DNA of 13,122 bases from an uncultured Oscillospiraceae bacterium (GCA_910579545.1 CAJTVI010000069.1:1-13122); one strand, 5' to 3'; counted from the stretch's first letter, positions 5,907-12,975 are shown. The notes: a model not told the origin generated them from the letters alone. Numbers and translations are program-made.

Positions 5907-6932
5907 ATGCTGGAGGTCGTATTCAGCGACAGTGCCGCCGGCAGCATGGCGATTGCGGCCGGCGGCGGAAAGGGCTGCATCGCAAGTTCGGTGGGGGTGA
6001 TCGGCCGCCATGAGGACGGCAGCCCCCTGACCGGGGCCGAGGTGGAGGAATACCGGCGGCAGTTCGACGAGCGGGAGCGGAGGGCCTGGGCAAACGCCGC
6101 GCCGTTTGAGAGCCGCCGCGCCGATATCCTCTGTTTTCCGCTGGCCCTGAGCGTGGGCGGCATCGACGAGGAGGGGATCGGCCCCGGGCGGCAGGCCGCG
6201 CTCGAAAAGCTGATGGGCGTTTACCCCGCCGAGGGGCAGGCGGCGGCCGGGGAGCTGCTGGCCCGCGCCCGCGGGGACCTCGCCGCGCTGCAAAGCCGGG
6301 CCAAAACCGAGCCGGTGCGGGTCTGGACCAGCCCCAACCCGGACGAGCGGAGCGGCCTTTGCTGGCTGGCCGCCCAGCTGAAGCCGCTGGGCCTGGACGA
6401 GGTGCGGGTAACGGTGGTGGAACTGCCGGAATTTCTGCGGGTGGACTGGGCGCCGGTGGAGCTGCCGGACTCCGGGACACAGGCCGGGCGGCCCGGGCCG
6501 CTGCCCCAGCCGGACGGCAGCGTGGTGGCCGCCCTCACCGGCTGGGGCGAGGTGGAGCCGCACCAGTTCGGGCGGCTGGCGGCGCTGGGCCGGCCGGTGC
6601 CGGCGGGGGAGCTGCGGGCGCTGGCCTTGCAGTGGCAGCGGCTGCAAAAAGAAAACGCGCCCCTGCGGGCGGTGCTCAACGGCCGGCTGGTGAGCGCGGA
6701 CGAAAGCCTGTACGACCCCTATATCCTGCGCCGGATCGCCGCGCAGGGGCCAAGGTTCCAGCAGGCGGTGGTGGTGGGCCAGGTGCTGGGCCAATACCAG
6801 CTGGGCGTCAGCGACGGCTGGGTGGCGCTGCGGATGGAGGAGTTCATCCAAAACGGCCTTTTGGAGCCGGTGAGCGAGCCCGCCCCGGACGGCCCCCGCT
6901 ACCACCGCATCCTGCGCCGCTGCGGGCGGTAA
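5907..6932 (+). CDS. DUF1835 / DUF3658 domain protein
   Basis: This is a 341-residue soluble protein. The ATG at 5907 follows AAGGGGAGGTGGGCGG with about 6-nt spacing; the upstream part of the frame (from 5787) is low-complexity and overlaps the repeat region. The N-terminus MLEVVFSDSAAGSMAIAAG and the segment VRVWTSPNPDERSGLCWLAA resemble DUF1835, and the C-terminal third (DDE-free, helical, ending ...FIQNGLLEPV) resembles DUF3658. This two-domain arrangement is frequent in Firmicutes but has no assigned function. The domain names rest on my recognition of the patterns, not on a search. The gene is flanked by EamA and a protein of unknown family. Confidence 0.75.
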   Translation: MLEVVFSDSAAGSMAIAAGGGKGCIASSVGVIGRHEDGSPLTGAEVEEYRRQFDERERRAWANAAPFESRRADILCFPLALSVGGIDEEGIGPGRQAALEKLMGVYPAEGQAAAGELLARARGDLAALQSRAKTEPVRVWTSPNPDERSGLCWLAAQLKPLGLDEVRVTVVELPEFLRVDWAPVELPDSGTQAGRPGPLPQPDGSVVAALTGWGEVEPHQFGRLAALGRPVPAGELRALALQWQRLQKENAPLRAVLNGRLVSADESLYDPYILRRIAAQGPRFQQAVVVGQVLGQYQLGVSDGWVALRMEEFIQNGLLEPVSEPAPDGPRYHRILRRCGR

Positions 6933-6994
6933 AACACCTGCAAAGGCTGAAAAAACCTTTGCCCGGCAGAATGGGCGGAAAGGATGGCCCTGCC

Positions 6995-7543
6995 ATGCAC
7001 AGGGAGGAAGAAGAGCGATGGATCCCCTGGATGCCGGAAAACCTCGTCCCGGATGAGTATGAACTGTACGAGATTTTGCAGAGCTGGGAAGGGGTCCGGC
7101 TGCGGTTTATCGGCCGCAGGGTCAACGTTACCATTGAATACGGGTCGGAATTTGTATCACTGCGGAGCTGCGACGAGAGTGAGCGATGGCGCAGCGTGGC
7201 CCGGGAGCTGGCCGTGCAGGGCAAGGCTGGCTTTGGCGGAAGGCTGGCGTTTACAGCGGTCAACTCCCGCTATGTGGAGTGGCTCTGTGAGGAAAGCGCG
7301 GGGGTGCAGGAGAAGGAACGGCTCGTACATTGCGTTTTTGTGGCCTGCAACGACCTTGTGGACGTTCTTTCGTATGCCCTGCCCAAGGTAACTGTCGAGC
7401 CCCGGGACACCGACCGGACCGACCTGTGGAGCCTGGCCGAAACACTTTCTGCAAAAACACCCGACGCCGGGATAGCCGCGGCTGAATTACCTGCTGCCAA
7501 AGCCGAACCACCCGCGGCCGAACCCCTCGCCGCCAAAACATGA
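6995..7543 (+). CDS. Hypothetical protein with Ala/Pro/Glu-rich tail
   Basis: This is a 182-residue protein of a family I do not recognise. The start is ATG 6995, with AAAGGA 10 nt upstream; the frame continues far upstream only as a shadow of the DUF1835 gene, and ATG 7031 has no ribosome site. Residues 1-150 look globular: an acidic start, then a mixed alpha/beta region with LRFIGRRVNVTIEYGSEFVSL and a cysteine-containing VHCVFVACNDLVDVLSYALP. Residues 153-182 are a low-complexity tail of AAAELPAAKAEPPAAEPLAA. There is no signal peptide and no membrane segment. It lies 62 bp after the DUF1835 gene. Confidence 0.65.
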   Translation: MHREEEERWIPWMPENLVPDEYELYEILQSWEGVRLRFIGRRVNVTIEYGSEFVSLRSCDESERWRSVARELAVQGKAGFGGRLAFTAVNSRYVEWLCEESAGVQEKERLVHCVFVACNDLVDVLSYALPKVTVEPRDTDRTDLWSLAETLSAKTPDAGIAAAELPAAKAEPPAAEPLAAKT

Positions 7544-7570
7544 TTCCCACAACCCAAACAACGACAAACG

Positions 7571-7592
7571 CCCTTTGACAAGGGTCAAAGGG
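7571..7592. other. Perfect 9-bp inverted repeat between genes
   Basis: CCCTTTGAC (7571-7579), a 4-base loop and GTCAAAGGG (7584-7592). No T run follows directly; only TTTT about 12 bases later within a GC-rich stretch. It could be a weak terminator for the 182-residue protein gene, or an operator ahead of the metallo-hydrolase gene 54 bp downstream. The choice cannot be made from sequence. Confidence 0.45.
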
Positions 7593-7645
7593 CCGCGCGC
7601 CGCCCTTTTCGGGCCTGCTTGGAAGCTGCAAGGAAAGGAGACCCC

Positions 7646-8407
7646 ATGAAAGACTGGTTTACCATCGACCAAATCGACGGATCCACCTGGTGCATCAGCG
7701 AGTACCGGCATTGGGAGGAGACCCACTGCTACCTGCTGAACGGCCGGAGCCGCAGCCTGCTCATCGACACCGGGCTTGGCATTGCGGATATCTCAAAACC
7801 GGTAGGGCGGCTGGCCGACCGGCCGGTGACGGCTGTGGCGACCCACATCCATTGGGACCACATCGGCGGCCACCGGTACTTCCCGGAGTTTTACGCCCAC
7901 GAGGCCGAGCTGGACTGGCTGAACGGGGGCTTCCCGCTCCCGATCGGGACGGTGCGGGAGATGGTGCTGGACCGGTGCGACCCGCCGGAGGGCTTTGACG
8001 TGAGCCGGTACCAGCTTTTCCAGGGCCAGCCCGCCCGGCTGCTGGCCGACCATGACACCATCGACCTGGGCGGGCGGGTCATCGAGGCGCTGCACACGCC
8101 GGGGCATTCGCCCGGGCACCTCTGCTTTTGGGAGCCGGCGCGGGGCTACCTGTTTACCGGCGACCTTGTGTACAAGGACGTGCTGTTCGCCTACTACCCC
8201 TCCACCGACCCGGCCGCCTACCTCGCCTCGCTGGAAAAGATCGCCGCGCTGGGGGCAAAGCGGATCTTTCCGGCGCACCACTCGCTGGATGTCCAGCCCG
8301 AGCTGCCGGGCCGGATGCGGGACGCGCTGCGGCAGCTCAAGGCCGAGGGCCGGCTGCGCCACGGCACCGGGCAGCTCGATTACGGCGATTGGGGCATCTG
8401 GCTGTAA
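7646..8407 (+). CDS. Metallo-beta-lactamase-fold hydrolase
   Basis: This is a 253-residue protein. The ATG at 7646 follows AAAGGAG with about 7-nt spacing. All metal ligands of the fold are present: His67, His69, Asp71 and His72 in HIHWDHIGGH; His154 in TPGHSPGH; Asp173 in TGDLVYK; and His211 in FPAHHSL. It is therefore expected to be an active di-metal (usually zinc) hydrolase in the cytoplasm. The PGHSPGH motif is typical of the glyoxalase II-like/small-molecule branch rather than beta-lactamases or nucleases. The substrate is unknown. No signal peptide is seen, which argues against a secreted lactamase. The neighbours give no clear pathway. Confidence 0.92.
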   Translation: MKDWFTIDQIDGSTWCISEYRHWEETHCYLLNGRSRSLLIDTGLGIADISKPVGRLADRPVTAVATHIHWDHIGGHRYFPEFYAHEAELDWLNGGFPLPIGTVREMVLDRCDPPEGFDVSRYQLFQGQPARLLADHDTIDLGGRVIEALHTPGHSPGHLCFWEPARGYLFTGDLVYKDVLFAYYPSTDPAAYLASLEKIAALGAKRIFPAHHSLDVQPELPGRMRDALRQLKAEGRLRHGTGQLDYGDWGIWL

Positions 8408-8481
8408 GGGCTGTAAGCATCGCTTGGCAAAGGCAGGCATGGCCTTGGGCATAAGCGGGATACGCCAAGGAGGCGACGCCT

Positions 8482-9420
8482 GTGCAGAACACGGCATTGC
8501 GTAAATTTTTACGATGGTTGGATGAAAAACGGGCATCCCGCGGCGATTCTCCGCAGCGGCGGCCCCCGGCCGGCGAGCCTTGTGCCGGGGACGGCAAAGG
8601 AGAATGCGGAACGAACGAGCCGATGACCAACGCGCTGGCGCAGAAGCTGATCCACAAGACCCTGGGGCCGATGATGAAGCGGGAGGGGTTTCTGCGCAAG
8701 GGGCGGGCGTATTATAAGCAGGTGGGGGACCTGATCTTTATATTGAAAACCGAGGCGGTGGGGGCGTATTTTTCCTCTGTCAGCAATTGGCCGTCCCATG
8801 CGTTTGCGGTGTATGACGGGATCTGGATCGACGGGATCAGCCCCGGGATTTTGGGGCGCTATCCCAAAAGGACCGATGGGGGAGGCTGCTATATCCCGGA
8901 GGGCTGGAACTGTGTGCATATCAACCATCAGGGCGACCCTCTGCGATACGGGATCCGCCGGCAGGCAGAGCATCCTTATCTCGAGAGCGCGGCCCGCTAT
9001 GGGGTAACCCGCCTTCCGGAGCAAAAACGGAACGACCTTTGGGTCATGCCGGAGGAGCCGGAAGAGCAGGCCGCCCTTTTGCGGGAGCTGGCCGAACAGG
9101 TTCAGCGGCTGTTTTTGGACCGGTACCAGCAATATCTTGCGCCGGAGCAGCTCAAAACGCTGGTGGTAGACCTGCCCTATGCCTTCAACGTTCGGCGTGG
9201 TTATGTGGAGGGGGCGCCCTTTGCCAAAGGAAAGCTGCTTGGGAACATGGCGCACTATCTGAACTATGCGACCCTCTTTTACCAAAAGTATGGACCGGAG
9301 GAGCAGTACCGGTATTTTCTGGGGCGGTATGAAGAATGGGCCGCGGCAAGAGGGGAAACGGTGGCCGGCTGCTATTACTGCGGGTACGGCCGGCCCTTCC
9401 GGCTTGAAGGCCCGGCCTGA
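8482..9420 (+). CDS. DUF4304 domain protein with N-terminal extension
   Basis: This is a 312-residue protein. The GTG at 8482 is preceded by AAGGAGG with 8-nt spacing, a nearly ideal site. Residues 1-47 are an extension: a short helix-like start (ALRKFLRWLDEKRASRG) and a Pro/Gly/Cys-rich linker. From about Met48 (MTNALAQKLIHKTLGPMMKR) the sequence fits DUF4304, with the usual KREGFLRKGRAYYKQVGDLI opening. The C-terminal 120 residues extend past the common domain and end in a CYYCGYG motif. The function is unknown. ATG 8623 is an alternative start giving the bare domain, but its ribosome site is about 20 nt away. Family assignment is by recognition only. Confidence 0.78.
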   Translation: MQNTALRKFLRWLDEKRASRGDSPQRRPPAGEPCAGDGKGECGTNEPMTNALAQKLIHKTLGPMMKREGFLRKGRAYYKQVGDLIFILKTEAVGAYFSSVSNWPSHAFAVYDGIWIDGISPGILGRYPKRTDGGGCYIPEGWNCVHINHQGDPLRYGIRRQAEHPYLESAARYGVTRLPEQKRNDLWVMPEEPEEQAALLRELAEQVQRLFLDRYQQYLAPEQLKTLVVDLPYAFNVRRGYVEGAPFAKGKLLGNMAHYLNYATLFYQKYGPEEQYRYFLGRYEEWAAARGETVAGCYYCGYGRPFRLEGPA

Positions 9421-9476
9421 CGGCGGGGCGGGCAAACGAGGTGTCCGGCCGTCAGGGGCCGCCAGGGGAGGTTTTG

Positions 9477-10181
9477 ATGGAGATCGAATGCATTTGGGAG
9501 CACAACGGGGGCGACAGCCTGCTGTACGCCGGCAATCTTCCCGGGGCCTATGCCCGCGGCGCAAGCCGGGGCGAGGCGATGGACAAGATGGCGGCACAGG
9601 CGGCCGCGTATCTTGCCTGGAAGGGCGGGCCGGCCCCGCGGGGGCTGCGGCCGGTGATCGTGCAGGAGAAGGCGTCCGGGCTGGCCGTTTCGGACGCGGA
9701 TTCGGACGTGCTTTTTGATACCGAGCGCGCCCCGCTCACGCCGGCGGAATATGAGCCGCTCAAGGAGCTTGCGCTGCGCTCGGCCGCGGATTTTCTGGCC
9801 CTGTATGAGGCCGTGCCGGACAAGGACAAAAGCTGCCTGCCGGCGCGCATCAGCTTTTATGGCCCGGTGCCCCGCACCGCGCGCGAGATGTACGAGCACA
9901 CCAAAAATGTAAACAGCTATTATTTTGGCGAGATCGGCGTTGAGGCGGGCAACGAGGGGAGCATCTTAGAGAGCCGCCGGCGCGGCTTTGCTTTGCTGGA
10001 GCGGCAGCCGGGCTATCTGGCCGCCCCCGCGCGCACCGGCAGCTTTGGGGAGGAGTGGTCGCTGCGCAAGCTGCTGCGGCGGTTCATCTGGCACGACCGC
10101 ATCCACGCCAGGGCGATGTGGCGGATGGCGCAAAAAACCTTTGGGGCGCCCATTGCAAACCCCTTTTGCTTTGAGCGGTAA
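9477..10181 (+). CDS. HicB-like N-terminus fused to a DinB-like domain
   Basis: This is a 234-residue protein. The ATG at 9477 lies 5 nt after GGGGAGG. Residues 1-50 resemble HicB-type antitoxin domains (a short beta hairpin, LPGAYARGASRGEAMDKM, then a helix AAQAAAYLAWKG). Residues 85-225 look like a DinB/YfiT-type four-helix bundle. His141 (MYEHTKNVNSYYFGE) and the pair His206/His210 in RRFIWHDRIHARAM supply the three histidines that bind a divalent metal in that family. DinB-like proteins include bacillithiol- or mycothiol-dependent transferases, but many have no known role. No HicA toxin gene is adjacent. The gene is 27 bp upstream of the Cys-rich protein gene, probably one transcript. Confidence 0.78.
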   Translation: MEIECIWEHNGGDSLLYAGNLPGAYARGASRGEAMDKMAAQAAAYLAWKGGPAPRGLRPVIVQEKASGLAVSDADSDVLFDTERAPLTPAEYEPLKELALRSAADFLALYEAVPDKDKSCLPARISFYGPVPRTAREMYEHTKNVNSYYFGEIGVEAGNEGSILESRRRGFALLERQPGYLAAPARTGSFGEEWSLRKLLRRFIWHDRIHARAMWRMAQKTFGAPIANPFCFER

Positions 10182-10207
10182 AAAACATGAGACGGGAGGA
10201 CGTGGGA

Positions 10208-10666
10208 ATGGCGGAACTTTGCGGGATGGGCTGCTGCGCGAGCTGCAGTCGAAAAGAGGCGTGCGGCGGCTGCGAAGAGACCGGCGGCCGCCCTTTTGGC
10301 GGACCCTGCGCGGCGGCGCAGGCCATTGAGACGGGCGGGCAGGAGGGCCTTGCGACCTTAAAACGCGCGCTGGCGGCCGAGATCAACGCGCTGGGCATTC
10401 CCGGATTGAGGGTGCGGGAGCTGGCGCCGCTGAACGGGGACTATATCAACCTGGAATACCGGCTTGCGAACGGCAGCAGCATCAAGCTGCTGCGGGACGA
10501 CGCGGTTTACCTCGCCGCGCAGGTCGAGCGGCCGGGCAGGGAACGCTGCTATGGGATCGCGGCGGACGAACGATATATCCTTGTGTGCGAATATGGCTGC
10601 GGCGGCAGCGAGCCGGAGATCGTGGCGTATCTGCGGCGGCGTCAGGAGGACGCGCCGGGGCAATGA
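10208..10666 (+). CDS. Small protein with N-terminal cysteine cluster, unknown function
   Basis: This is a 152-residue protein. ATG 10208 has GGGAGG 8 nt upstream and is preferred over the in-frame ATG at 10187. The first 34 residues hold seven cysteines (5, 9, 10, 13, 19, 22, 34) in a pattern CX3CCX2CX5CX2C with a following GGRPFGGPC. That looks like a zinc or Fe-S binding module and resembles the cysteine-rich start of DUF3795-type proteins, though I cannot confirm this. Residues 45-150 form an alpha/beta region (LRVRELAPLNGDYINLEYRL, AVYLAAQVERPG, ERYILVCEYGCGG). Its stop codon overlaps the start of the GNAT gene (ATGA at 10663-10666), which indicates translational coupling. Confidence 0.72.
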   Translation: MAELCGMGCCASCSRKEACGGCEETGGRPFGGPCAAAQAIETGGQEGLATLKRALAAEINALGIPGLRVRELAPLNGDYINLEYRLANGSSIKLLRDDAVYLAAQVERPGRERCYGIAADERYILVCEYGCGGSEPEIVAYLRRRQEDAPGQ

Positions 10667-11163
10667 GGTTCGAGATCAAGGCGATGGAAACGCCCGCGGA
10701 GATCGAGGGCAAGGGGTATGTGCACTGGAAAGGCTGGCAGGAGGCCTACCGCGGCCTGATAGACCCGGCCTATCTTGAAACGATGACCCTGGACGCCTGT
10801 GTGAAAAGGGCGTATGAATGGCGGGACGGCGTTCTTGTGGCAAAGGACGGGCCAAGGGTGGTGGGCTTTGCCGGGTACGGCCCCTACCGGGACGACGCCC
10901 TGCCCGGCGCGGGCGAGCTTTATGCCCTGTACGTTTTAAGGGACTATTACGGCAGGGGGGCCGGCCCCGCCCTGCTGGAAGCGGCGCTGGAGCAGCTTGC
11001 GGGCTATCCGCGGGTGGCGCTGTGGGTGCTCAGGGGCAACGGCCGCGCCATCCGCTTTTATCAAAAGCACGGCTTTGTGCCGGACGGCGCGGAGCAGAGC
11101 CTCACGCTTGGCCGGCCCGCCGCGGTGCTGCGGATGATCTGGACACGGCCGGCCGGGGGGTAA
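10663..11163 (+). CDS. GNAT-family N-acetyltransferase
   Basis: This is a 166-residue acetyl-CoA-dependent acyltransferase. The ATG at 10663 overlaps the preceding stop by 4 bases (ATGA). The N-terminus has the HWKGWQEAYRGLIDPAYLE segment common in one GNAT branch. Motif A is at about residues 85-107 (ELYALYVLRDYYGRGAGPALL) with the pyrophosphate-binding loop YGRGAG. Motif B is WVLRGNGRAIRFYQKHGF (about 121-138). The substrate could be a small amine or a protein N-terminus; the sequence does not decide. The overlap makes the Cys-rich protein its likely functional partner. It is the last gene of the + strand run. Confidence 0.92.
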   Translation: MRFEIKAMETPAEIEGKGYVHWKGWQEAYRGLIDPAYLETMTLDACVKRAYEWRDGVLVAKDGPRVVGFAGYGPYRDDALPGAGELYALYVLRDYYGRGAGPALLEAALEQLAGYPRVALWVLRGNGRAIRFYQKHGFVPDGAEQSLTLGRPAAVLRMIWTRPAGG

Positions 11164-11440
11164 AAGGAGCCGCTGCCGACACGCCAAGGCCGATCCAGGG
11201 GGACGCTTTTGGGCCAATCTGGGGGCCTTGGCCCCCAGCCCCCCCTTGCGCCGCACGAACTATCGTGCGGCGGGAAAATGAAAACAGGCAGGGCAGGTGG
11301 GAAGCCACGAATGGGCATGTGACGGAAAAAGCCGGTGGTTGACAGGCCGCTGCCGACATGGGGGACGGTTTTCCACGACCCCATCCAGTAAAAAGCTAAC
11401 AAAAAACCAAGCCCAGCCAAAAACTGTGCGTAAAAGATAG
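11164..11440. other. Gene-free stretch with hairpins and repeats
   Basis: There is no credible coding frame. The stretch contains the palindrome GGGGGCCTTGGCCCCC (11221-11236) and a perfect 10-bp hairpin with a 4-base loop, CGCCGCACGA/TCGTGCGGCG, at 11249-11272. It also holds the repeat GCCGCTGCCGACA (11169-11181 and 11346-11358) and a hairpin ATGGGG/CCCCAT (11358-11384). None of the stems has a proper T run on the + strand, so termination of the GNAT transcript is not evident. The stretch looks like intergenic repeat DNA flanking an insertion sequence. Confidence 0.5.
11169..11374 (+). repeat. Two degenerate copies of an intergenic repeat
   Basis: Copy one begins GCCGCTGCCGACA at 11169-11181 and continues, after about 16 bases, with GGGGGACGCTTTT. 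Copy two begins with the same 13-mer at 11346-11358 and continues almost at once with GGGGGACGGTTTT. A third, partial copy (GCTGCCGAC, then CCCCAT after 19 bases) is at 13089-13122, on the far side of the transposase gene; copy two also has CCCCAT at 11379-11384. Confidence 0.5.
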
Positions 11441-11642
11441 CTATATCAGAGGGAACAGCGCTTGGACGGCCCGCCAGCTAATCGTTCGCCAAGCGTTCTA
11501 AGACGCAAAAAAGAGGCGAGGTTGCAGCCCGAATATAAGAAATTTTCCACACGTGCTCGAAGCACATACATCTGTTCTCAAGGGCTGCGGATACCATGTT
11601 AGAAAGTGCGCGTTCTTCCCCGCAAACCGTCCCTCGGTCTTG
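11440..11642 (-). ncRNA. Candidate structured RNA, possibly an IS110/IS1111 bridge (seek) RNA
   Basis: The RNA would start near 11641 on the - strand, 7 nt after an extended -10 promoter, about 165 nt beyond the transposase stop and in the same orientation. Stems visible (+ coordinates): 11582-11588 with 11524-11530 (7 bp, GGGCTGC/GCAGCCC), holding a hairpin at 11548-11570; 11459-11465 with 11489-11495 (7 bp), enclosing a 23-base loop; 11586-11590 with 11620-11624 as an alternative to the first. The hairpin around 11553-11565 gains five further G-U/A-U pairs on the - strand only, which supports that strand. Large internal loops between short stems are what guide loops of bridge RNAs look like. 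A 6S-like or other regulatory RNA is the alternative. Confidence 0.42.
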
Positions 11643-11647
11643 TTTTC

Positions 11648-11676
11648 AGTATAGCACAGCGTTATTCACACCACAA
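11648..11676 (-). promoter_or_regulatory. Extended -10 promoter for the candidate RNA
   Basis: On the - strand: TTGTGG (rc of 11671-11676), a 17-bp spacer, then TATACT (rc of 11648-11653) preceded by TGC, which forms the extended -10 element TGCTATACT. The -35 box is only half consensus, which an extended -10 can compensate. It points away from the transposase stop into 200 bp with no coding frame. Confidence 0.6.
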
Positions 11677-11697
11677 TGGGGTCATTCCCCATCTGTG
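11672..11697. other. Hairpin between transposase stop and candidate RNA
   Basis: CACAATGGGG (11672-11681), loop TCATT, then CCCCAT and, after one unpaired C, TGTG (to 11697): ten base pairs in all. On the - strand no T run follows. It overlaps the -35 box of the candidate RNA promoter. Confidence 0.5.
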
Positions 11698-11806
11698 CCG
11701 GAACGGGCATGGTTGTTAGCGTGAACCCAAAGTAGAAAACGCAAAGAAAAACAGCAACACAAACAAGCCCCCAGGCAGAGGCTAAGAGTAAAACAGAAAA
11801 GAAGCA

Positions 11807-12961
11807 TCAGGCAGCAGCGCGGTACTCCGGGTCGTACAACTGGTCGCGTTCCAAAAGCCTGTAAATCAGGATAAGGATTTTGTGAGAAACCGCAATGATC
11901 GCCTTTTTCTTGCCAAGCCTCGCCTGATGTGACCAAAACCACGCATGGAACCTGCTTCCCCGCTTGCGCACAGCGATCCAGGCCACCTGGCACAGGATCA
12001 CCTTGAGATAGGGGTTGCCGGGCAGGATACTTCGGGACTTCACCTTACCCGCGCTCTCATCGTTGCGCGGCACAAGCCCGGCCCAGGAAGCAAGATGGGC
12101 AGGCGTTGCGAAATGCGCCTGCGGCTGTGGGCCGATCTCGGCAAGGATCGCAGCCGCCGCAAGGGTGTCGATCCCGGGGACGGAATCCAGCAGTTCCATC
12201 TGCCGGGCGTAGGGGGAAAAAAGCAGTTCCATCTGCTGGTCAATCTCCGCCAGTTCACTGTCATCCGCTCCCAGCTTCTTCAGCAGGAGCTGCAGCAATG
12301 CTTGCTGAGCGGCTGTGAGCTCTCCGCATACGGCCTCGCAAACCACTTCGAGCGGCCGTTTCAGCCTGCGGCCCACGGCTTTCTGCACGTCCTCCGGGGT
12401 CAGCCTCCCGGTCTGAGCCAAGGTGTTCAGCAGATTGCGTCCGCTGACACAAAGCATATCGCTCAGCACACTGGACAGCAGAAAGCCGTGGGTTTGCAGA
12501 AACTTCTCAAGGCGGTTGATGTGGCGGTTTTTCTCCTGCACCAGGACGCGGCGCAGGCGGGAAAACTCCCGCAGGTCGCGGATGATTTTTTCAGGCACAT
12601 AGCTGTGCTCCAGCAGCCCATGGCGCAGCAGGGTGGCGATCCACTCCGCGTCCTTCACATCGCTCTTGCGGCCGGGCAGGTTGCGCATATGGCGTGCGTT
12701 GACCACCATGAGGCAGCCGATCCCCGCCTGCCCCTCGATCGCCTCATACACCTTGCGCCAGTAGATGCCGGTGCTTTCCATGGCAACATGGTGGCATTCG
12801 TGTGTTTCCAGCCAGACCACCAGCCGGGCCAGCTCCCTGCGGCTGGTGCCAAACTGCTCACGATGCATGACCGGCTCCTCCAGCCAGCCCTTGATGATGC
12901 AGGCCTCGACCATCTCTTTATGAATGTCCAGCCCGCAGCAGCATTCCATGAGGACATCCAT
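11807..12961 (-). CDS. IS110-family transposase (DEDD / Tnp20)
   Basis: This is a 384-residue protein that carries out DNA strand exchange for its element. ATG 12961 is chosen because GGGAGGTGA ends 5 nt upstream; a GTG at 12982 lies before that site. The N-terminal RuvC-like DEDD domain has Asp12 (GLDIHK), Glu62 (AMESTG), Asp101 and Asp104 (KSDVKDAEW). A coiled-coil-like middle spans about 125-260. A helix-hairpin-helix, LLDSVPGIDTLAAAAILAEIG (about 257-277), leads into the C-terminal Tnp20 domain with the catalytic serine candidate Ser303 in NDESAGK. All catalytic residues are present and the frame is uninterrupted, so the enzyme is probably active. Family knowledge: IS110 transposases use a non-coding RNA from the element to pair with donor and target DNA. 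Confidence 0.95.
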   Translation of the reverse strand: MDVLMECCCGLDIHKEMVEACIIKGWLEEPVMHREQFGTSRRELARLVVWLETHECHHVAMESTGIYWRKVYEAIEGQAGIGCLMVVNARHMRNLPGRKSDVKDAEWIATLLRHGLLEHSYVPEKIIRDLREFSRLRRVLVQEKNRHINRLEKFLQTHGFLLSSVLSDMLCVSGRNLLNTLAQTGRLTPEDVQKAVGRRLKRPLEVVCEAVCGELTAAQQALLQLLLKKLGADDSELAEIDQQMELLFSPYARQMELLDSVPGIDTLAAAAILAEIGPQPQAHFATPAHLASWAGLVPRNDESAGKVKSRSILPGNPYLKVILCQVAWIAVRKRGSRFHAWFWSHQARLGKKKAIIAVSHKILILIYRLLERDQLYDPEYRAAA

Positions 12962-12966
12962 ACCGG

Positions 12967-12975
12967 TCACCTCCC
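12967..12975 (-). promoter_or_regulatory. Ribosome binding site fixing the transposase start
   Basis: On the - strand the sequence GGGAGGTGA (rc of 12967-12975) is nearly fully complementary to the 16S rRNA 3' end. It stands 5 nt before ATG 12961, ruling out the upstream GTG at 12982 as the main start. Confidence 0.8.

Noticed and set aside
5148..6905. Long open frame on the - strand (585 codons)
   Set aside because: It is antisense to the PPOX, EamA and DUF1835 genes, rich in Pro/Arg/Gly/His, has no ribosome site, and is explained by high GC at codon position three of the opposite strand.
6940..6962. Hairpin GCAAAGG/CCTTTGC after the DUF1835 gene as a terminator
   Set aside because: The A run is in the loop and no T run follows, so at most a weak structure in a likely polycistronic transcript.
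9477..9626. HicAB toxin-antitoxin system
   Set aside because: Only a HicB-like domain is seen; no HicA-type small gene lies before or after it, and the domain is part of a longer protein.
11221..11272. GC palindrome and 10-bp hairpin as the terminator of the GNAT gene
   Set aside because: Neither stem is followed by a T run on the + strand; CGGGAAAATG follows the second.
11440..11642. 6S RNA as the identity of the structured non-coding RNA
   Set aside because: A closing stem GAGGGA/TCCCTC is possible, but the long rod with a central bubble is not evident, and the position directly behind an IS110 transposase favours an element-encoded RNA. Kept as an alternative.
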